From: Clostridium chromiireducens
Lineage (GTDB): Bacteria; Bacillota; Clostridia; Clostridiales; Clostridiaceae
Length of the DNA stretch: 64,000 nt
Direction: 5' to 3'
Assembly (NCBI RefSeq): GCF_002029255.1
Contig: NZ_MZGT01000011.1
Location: 1 to 64,000, forward strand
The notes below the pieces were generated by a model, which saw nothing but the letters and a program-made list of their open reading frames with translations, was not told the origin of the DNA and searched no databases. The translations under genes were made by a program, and so were the position numbers. Numbering within the stretch: the stretch's first letter is position 1; every line of letters starts with the position of its first letter. Below are positions 60,065 through 64,000 of this stretch, piece by piece.

Positions 60065-60610
60065 TTGGAAAAGGGAATTTACGTACTTCAAAATAAGTTG
60101 AAAGAATCAAAGATTGAATTCATATTTTCGGGAACATTTTCTCAAGGATTAATAGAGGAACTTGGTGTTGCATTAAAACAAAGATTACAGCTTCAACAAG
60201 CAACGAAAAGTAAGATTAGTACAGCATTTTTTACTTTTGTTGAGCAGACTCAAAACATAAAACAGTATGAAGTATCAAAAGAAGAAACAAAGGATTTTTC
60301 GGTTATTGCAGGATCAGCTATAATAGCTATTTCAAAAATAGAATCAGGTTACCGCGTGTATTCTGGGAATACAATATTAAATGAGGATATTGTGGATTTA
60401 AAAGAGAAGCTAGATAAAATAATATCTATGAATAAAGATGAACTAAATAGTTACTTTAGAGAAGTTTCCAGGAAAGAAATAGATATGAGTAACGGAAGAG
60501 CAGGACTTGGACTGATTCAAATTGCTAGAAAAGCAGCTGGAAAAATAGAGTATAAATTTGAAAAGATAGATGACAGTTACTCCTATTACACATTAACTGT
60601 TACAGTGTGA
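60065..60610 (+). CDS. siaB: SiaB-like protein kinase (GHKL-type)
   Basis: About 181 aa. The family pattern FIFSGTFSQGLIEELGVALK, FFTFVEQTQNIKQY and SNGRAGLGLIQIARKAAGKI (GHKL-like ATP lid) identifies a SiaB-type kinase. In Pseudomonas, SiaB phosphorylates SiaC. A TTG at 60065 with GGAGGA 10 nt upstream is the probable start. The GTG at 60056 touches the site. SiaB/C/A/D are consecutive here. Confidence 0.87.
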   Translation: MEKGIYVLQNKLKESKIEFIFSGTFSQGLIEELGVALKQRLQLQQATKSKISTAFFTFVEQTQNIKQYEVSKEETKDFSVIAGSAIIAISKIESGYRVYSGNTILNEDIVDLKEKLDKIISMNKDELNSYFREVSRKEIDMSNGRAGLGLIQIARKAAGKIEYKFEKIDDSYSYYTLTVTV

Positions 60611-60620
60611 GGTTAGATAG

Positions 60621-61004
60621 ATGAATGATTTTATTACACAAAATACAAAAAGTACTCCATATGTTGAGTTCATTAATGAGCAAAAAAGATTGATTTTTAA
60701 GGGAGAATCTTATCCGGAAAATGCTTATAACTTTTATGAACCTATTTATAAATTTATAGATGAATATCTAAGTGATTTTAATGAATTAATTATAGAATTT
60801 CAACTTTCTTATATAAATACTAGCAGCATAAAATGTTTAATTATATTATTTGATAAACTTAATGAGAACTATCAAAGTGGGAAAAAAATCACTATAAATT
60901 GGTATTACGATGAAGATAATGGCTTTGATTATGATATGGGACAAGACTTTAGTATGGATATAGATATTCCTTTTAATTTTATTTCAATAAGTGATGAGGA
61001 ATAG
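60621..61004 (+). CDS. siaC: SiaC-like regulatory phosphoprotein (DUF1987)
   Basis: A 127-aa STAS-like/DUF1987 protein. TPYVEFINEQKRLIFKGESY and FQLSYINTSSIKCLIILFDK contain the predicted phospho-acceptor T67 (YINTSS), which matches the known Thr68 of Pseudomonas SiaC in its position. Unphosphorylated SiaC activates the diguanylate cyclase SiaD. It lies between kinase and phosphatase genes, overlapping neither by more than a few bases. Confidence 0.9.
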   Translation: MNDFITQNTKSTPYVEFINEQKRLIFKGESYPENAYNFYEPIYKFIDEYLSDFNELIIEFQLSYINTSSIKCLIILFDKLNENYQSGKKITINWYYDEDNGFDYDMGQDFSMDIDIPFNFISISDEE

Positions 61005-61007
61005 GAA

Positions 61008-62867
61008 GTGAAGGAAAAAGAGACTCTTAAGGGGTATAGTCAATCATATATAAAAAATATTTTTAGAATAATTCTTATAGCTAGTATAATTATATCACTT
61101 GCTGTTATAATTACAGGACTTTTAGGATATACAAATACAAAAAAGTCACTAATTGATAAGGAAAAATCACAAGATATTGTTTTTATAGTGAAATCAATGG
61201 CATCTAAGATAGATAGTCGTATCAATAGAGCGGTAGAGACTTCTTATATTTTAGCAAGAGATCCCTTAAATATAAAATGGTTAGCAGATGAAGAGAAGGA
61301 TAAGGATTCAGGGAAAATTGTATTAAGTAAAATAGAGAGTATAGCTAATTCCTATGATTACAGTAATACATTTATGGCAGGTGTAAAGACAGAACATTAT
61401 TATTTTAGAGAAAATTCATATGTAAACAAGAATAACGAGGATTTTGTGGTGTTATCTAAAGATAATACTGCGGATAAGTGGTTTTATGAAATGCTAAAAT
61501 CCAAGAAAGAAATTCTTCTTAATGTTGATTATAATAGAACAATGGATGACTTTTTTCTCTTCGTGGATGCAATTGTGGGCAGTGTAGATAATCCTGTTGG
61601 AATAACAGGAGTTGGATTAAGCCTTAATGAAATAACAAAGGAATTTAGAGAATTTAAGGTGGGGAAGAATAGTAAACTCTGGATGGTAGATGACAGGGGT
61701 ATAATACAATTGTCTGATATACGTGAAGATATAGGGGAAAATTATTCAGAATTTCTACCTAAAGAGGTAATATCAGAAATTAAAGATACATATTCAGATA
61801 GTAAAGAAAACGTAAAGGTATCAGAATACACAAATAGTAACAAAGAAATTGTAGATTATGCGTATTGCAAGTTAAGTTCAAGTGATTGGATTTTATTTTA
61901 TGAAATACCTAGAATGGAGAATTTGTCTCAAATTAATTCTCTCAGAAACAATACAATAGTAAATGTTGTTCTGGTTTTATTATCTTTTATGATATTATTT
62001 TATATTATTTCTCGTAAAATTGCTAATCCGTATAAACAGGCTCTTTTAATTAATATGGAGCTTGAAGAGAAAGTTAATATTAGAACTCAAGAATTACAGG
62101 AGTCTAATCAAAAGATAAGTGACAGTATAGAATATGCAAAAAGGTTACAAGAAGCAATATTGCCTTCAGAGTACGAATTAAAAAGAATATTTAAGGATCA
62201 TTTTTCTATCTGGAGACCCAAGGATACAGTTGGAGGAGATTTTTTTTGGTTAAGGGAAATAGATGATGTAATTATATTGGCAGTTGGAGATTGTACAGGT
62301 CATGGGGTTCCAGGTGCATTTATGACAATGACTGTGAACGCAATATTGCATAATATAGTAACAACAATAAATAAAGATAATCCTAGTAAAATTATTAGAG
62401 AACTTCATATACAGTTAAAACAAGCTTTGAATAAGGATTCTAATAGAAATAGCGTTGATGACGGGTTAGATATCGCAATATTTTGTATAAAGAACAAATC
62501 TAAATTGATATATTTAGGAGCTAATTTGGATTTATATATTAAGTGTGGTAAAGAAGTTCAGATTGTAAAGCCTCAGAGTAAAGGAGTAGGATACAGTTAT
62601 ATAGAACTAAAGGAAACGTTAAATAATGAAATCATAGATATAAAAGAAGGGGATATATTTATAGTTACGACTGATGGATTTATTCATCAAAATGGAGGAC
62701 AAAAAAATTATCCTTTTGGAAAAAAACGATTATATGAAATGATACAAGGTTATGATAGTGAGAATTTCGATTCTATAAAAGATGAATATGAAACCAATCT
62801 AGAAACATATATGAATAATGAGCAGCAAAGAGATGATATTACTGTCTTTGCATTTAAGGTAAAATAG
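61008..62867 (+). CDS. siaA: SiaA-like membrane PP2C phosphatase
   Basis: A 619-aa membrane protein. Transmembrane helices at about 19-41 and 305-325 flank an extracellular Cache-like sensor (about 45-300). A coiled linker follows, then a SpoIIE-type PP2C domain: WRPKDTVGGDFFWLREID and LAVGDCTGHGVPGAFMTMTV carry the metal-binding aspartates, and QQRDDITVFAFKVK ends it. It dephosphorylates SiaC in response to an external signal. The start is GTG, with GAGGA 7 nt upstream and only 3 nt after the SiaC stop. Confidence 0.92.
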   Translation: MKEKETLKGYSQSYIKNIFRIILIASIIISLAVIITGLLGYTNTKKSLIDKEKSQDIVFIVKSMASKIDSRINRAVETSYILARDPLNIKWLADEEKDKDSGKIVLSKIESIANSYDYSNTFMAGVKTEHYYFRENSYVNKNNEDFVVLSKDNTADKWFYEMLKSKKEILLNVDYNRTMDDFFLFVDAIVGSVDNPVGITGVGLSLNEITKEFREFKVGKNSKLWMVDDRGIIQLSDIREDIGENYSEFLPKEVISEIKDTYSDSKENVKVSEYTNSNKEIVDYAYCKLSSSDWILFYEIPRMENLSQINSLRNNTIVNVVLVLLSFMILFYIISRKIANPYKQALLINMELEEKVNIRTQELQESNQKISDSIEYAKRLQEAILPSEYELKRIFKDHFSIWRPKDTVGGDFFWLREIDDVIILAVGDCTGHGVPGAFMTMTVNAILHNIVTTINKDNPSKIIRELHIQLKQALNKDSNRNSVDDGLDIAIFCIKNKSKLIYLGANLDLYIKCGKEVQIVKPQSKGVGYSYIELKETLNNEIIDIKEGDIFIVTTDGFIHQNGGQKNYPFGKKRLYEMIQGYDSENFDSIKDEYETNLETYMNNEQQRDDITVFAFKVK

Positions 62868-62889
62868 ATACAAATATTGGGGTGATTAT

Positions 62890-63642
62890 ATGACAGGAAT
62901 TGAACCAAGTTTTTTTGAAAATGAGAAAGCTCTACTCAAAGACGCAAAAGAATTAATTGAAGATGAAAAAAGAGATGAAAAAAGTGTATTTAACAACTTC
63001 TCAGTAATTGTTAAACAATTTGATAAGGTAATTAGAGATGTTGAGAAAATAATTAGAATTAGTGATGGACAACAGGAATATCTTCATAGAATTCAAAGTG
63101 ATTTAAAAAAGGAAATTGAAGATAGAATAAGGGCAGAAGAAAAGCTGAAATATTATGCTGCAATTGACACACTTACTGGAGTTTACAATAGAGGAATGGG
63201 GCTAGCTTTATTGGAAGCAGAAATTAAATCAATAAGAAGAAATAAAGATGTTTTTTCTATGTGCTATATTGATCTTGATGGATTAAAACATGTAAATGAC
63301 AATTATGGACATCCTGAAGGGGATGAACTTCTTGTAATAACATGTAAATTAGTAAAAGAAGTAATAAGAAATAACGATATTTTATGCAGGGTTGGTGGAG
63401 ATGAGTTTATAATTCTTTTTCCAAATATGCAAAAAGAAGATGTAGATGAAGCTATGAGAAAAATAACATTAAATATAGTTAAAGAAAATGAAAAGAAATT
63501 AAGACCTTATGATATTTCTTTTAGTTATGGAATAGTCCAAGTAGAATGTGATGATGGTAAAAGTATTGATGAAATCATTCAAATGGCCGATGCTGATATG
63601 TATAAATTTAAGAAAAAATATAAGAAAAGTTGTTTTTGCTAG
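62890..63642 (+). CDS. siaD: SiaD-like diguanylate cyclase
   Basis: A 250-aa GGDEF enzyme with an N-terminal coiled-coil stalk (about 1-85, no membrane segment). The GGDEF domain starts AIDTLTGVYNRGMGLALLEA and has the active site RVGGDEFIILFP. An inhibitory RxxD site (RNND) lies exactly 5 residues upstream. It makes cyclic di-GMP. In Pseudomonas, SiaC docks to the stalk of SiaD. A GGGGTGA ribosome binding site precedes the ATG. It is co-transcribed with the three Sia-like genes and should be their output. Confidence 0.92.
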   Translation: MTGIEPSFFENEKALLKDAKELIEDEKRDEKSVFNNFSVIVKQFDKVIRDVEKIIRISDGQQEYLHRIQSDLKKEIEDRIRAEEKLKYYAAIDTLTGVYNRGMGLALLEAEIKSIRRNKDVFSMCYIDLDGLKHVNDNYGHPEGDELLVITCKLVKEVIRNNDILCRVGGDEFIILFPNMQKEDVDEAMRKITLNIVKENEKKLRPYDISFSYGIVQVECDDGKSIDEIIQMADADMYKFKKKYKKSCFC

Positions 63643-63761
63643 TGCTAAGAATATGGTTTCATAATAATTTTTATAAGATAGCTTGAGTAGGATTTTGAAT
63701 AAATATTTTTCTGATGGTAAAACTACCTTTAGATTTTAGTATAACTAAAGGAGGAAATCTA

Positions 63762-63917
63762 ATGGAAAAGTTAAAAAAAGGCGAGCATGAAAGAGCCATG
63801 GAAAAGGCAAAAGAAATGTTAGATAAAGGTTATGGAATGGGAGAAATCGTAGAGGGAACAAAACTTAGTGAAGAAAATATATTAAAAGCAAAAAGAAAAT
63901 GGGAAGATCGATCATAA
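63762..63917 (+). CDS. Small charged protein, 51 aa
   Basis: A 51-aa protein with a pattern of helix-rich EKLKKGEHERAMEKAKEML then DKGYGMGEIVEGTKLSEENI and KAKRKWEDRS, like small clostridial proteins with a degenerate HTH-like segment. ATG 63762 follows AAAGGAGG by 7 nt, and the earlier ATG at 63714 lacks a site. Function unknown. It follows the Sia operon after about 120 nt. Confidence 0.7.
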   Translation: MEKLKKGEHERAMEKAKEMLDKGYGMGEIVEGTKLSEENILKAKRKWEDRS

Positions 63918-64000
63918 CACTATAGTAGATATAGCGTGTGTTGTATAAAAAATAAGGTTAACGGCATAAATGCTATTAAGTTATTCATAATAACTTAATA

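Overview
The window comes from a very AT-rich Firmicute, almost certainly Clostridium sensu stricto. Supporting signs are strong AGGAGG-type ribosome binding sites, frequent GTG/TTG starts, a trimeric [FeFe]-hydrogenase, PTS sugar uptake, and Clostridium-type DUF4342 and L,D-transpeptidase proteins. No rRNA, tRNA, CRISPR array, prophage or intact insertion sequence was seen.

Region 1 (1-11.7 kb) is the most unusual part. It encodes a two-subunit nitrogenase-like component 1 that keeps all six P-cluster cysteines and the cofactor-type cysteine, but has no histidine at the FeMo-cofactor His position. It lies inside an ABC importer locus of the sulfonate/taurine/nitrate type: one ATPase, two substrate-binding proteins and four permeases. 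The locus ends with an O-acetylhomoserine sulfhydrylase (MetY). A decayed cysteine synthase remnant sits between the first two genes. The set looks like a sulfur-salvage system related to methylthio-alkane reductase: import an organosulfur compound, cleave C-S reductively, and capture the thiol as methionine. No NifH-like reductase gene is inside the window.

Region 2 (11.7-15.5 kb) has two paralogous UBA-like/DUF4342 membrane proteins in line with an OmpR-type two-component system. Region 3 (15.5-22.3 kb) is a tight four-gene operon: three different dynamin-like GTPases and a coiled-coil protein. Region 4 (22.3-27.8 kb) has hairpin repeats, an AraC regulator divergent from an alpha-glucosidase and a DUF1349 protein, and alanine racemase. 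Region 5 (28.1-32.3 kb) is the hydCBA hydrogenase operon.

Region 6 (32.7-49.5 kb) holds a PNPOx/HxlR pair, a short-chain dehydrogenase, two paralogous L,D-transpeptidases flanking an FAD amine oxidase, a second two-component system next to a repeat-rich secreted protein, a methyltransferase, a drug efflux operon with a MarR regulator, and an amino-acid permease. Region 7 (49.7-52.9 kb) is a DUF6506/GntR/IlvD-Edd dehydratase unit with matching palindromic operators. Region 8 (52.9-57.8 kb) is a beta-glucoside PTS operon divergent from an RpiR regulator, with a double operator over the -35 box. Region 9 (58-64 kb) has PspC, a glycerol-1-phosphate dehydrogenase, and a complete SiaABCD-like phosphatase/kinase/regulator/diguanylate cyclase pathway.

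Four foldback elements of two related types (about 22.34, 22.70, 26.56 and 32.43 kb) all lie between convergent genes. Three of them share a core stem with compensatory base changes.
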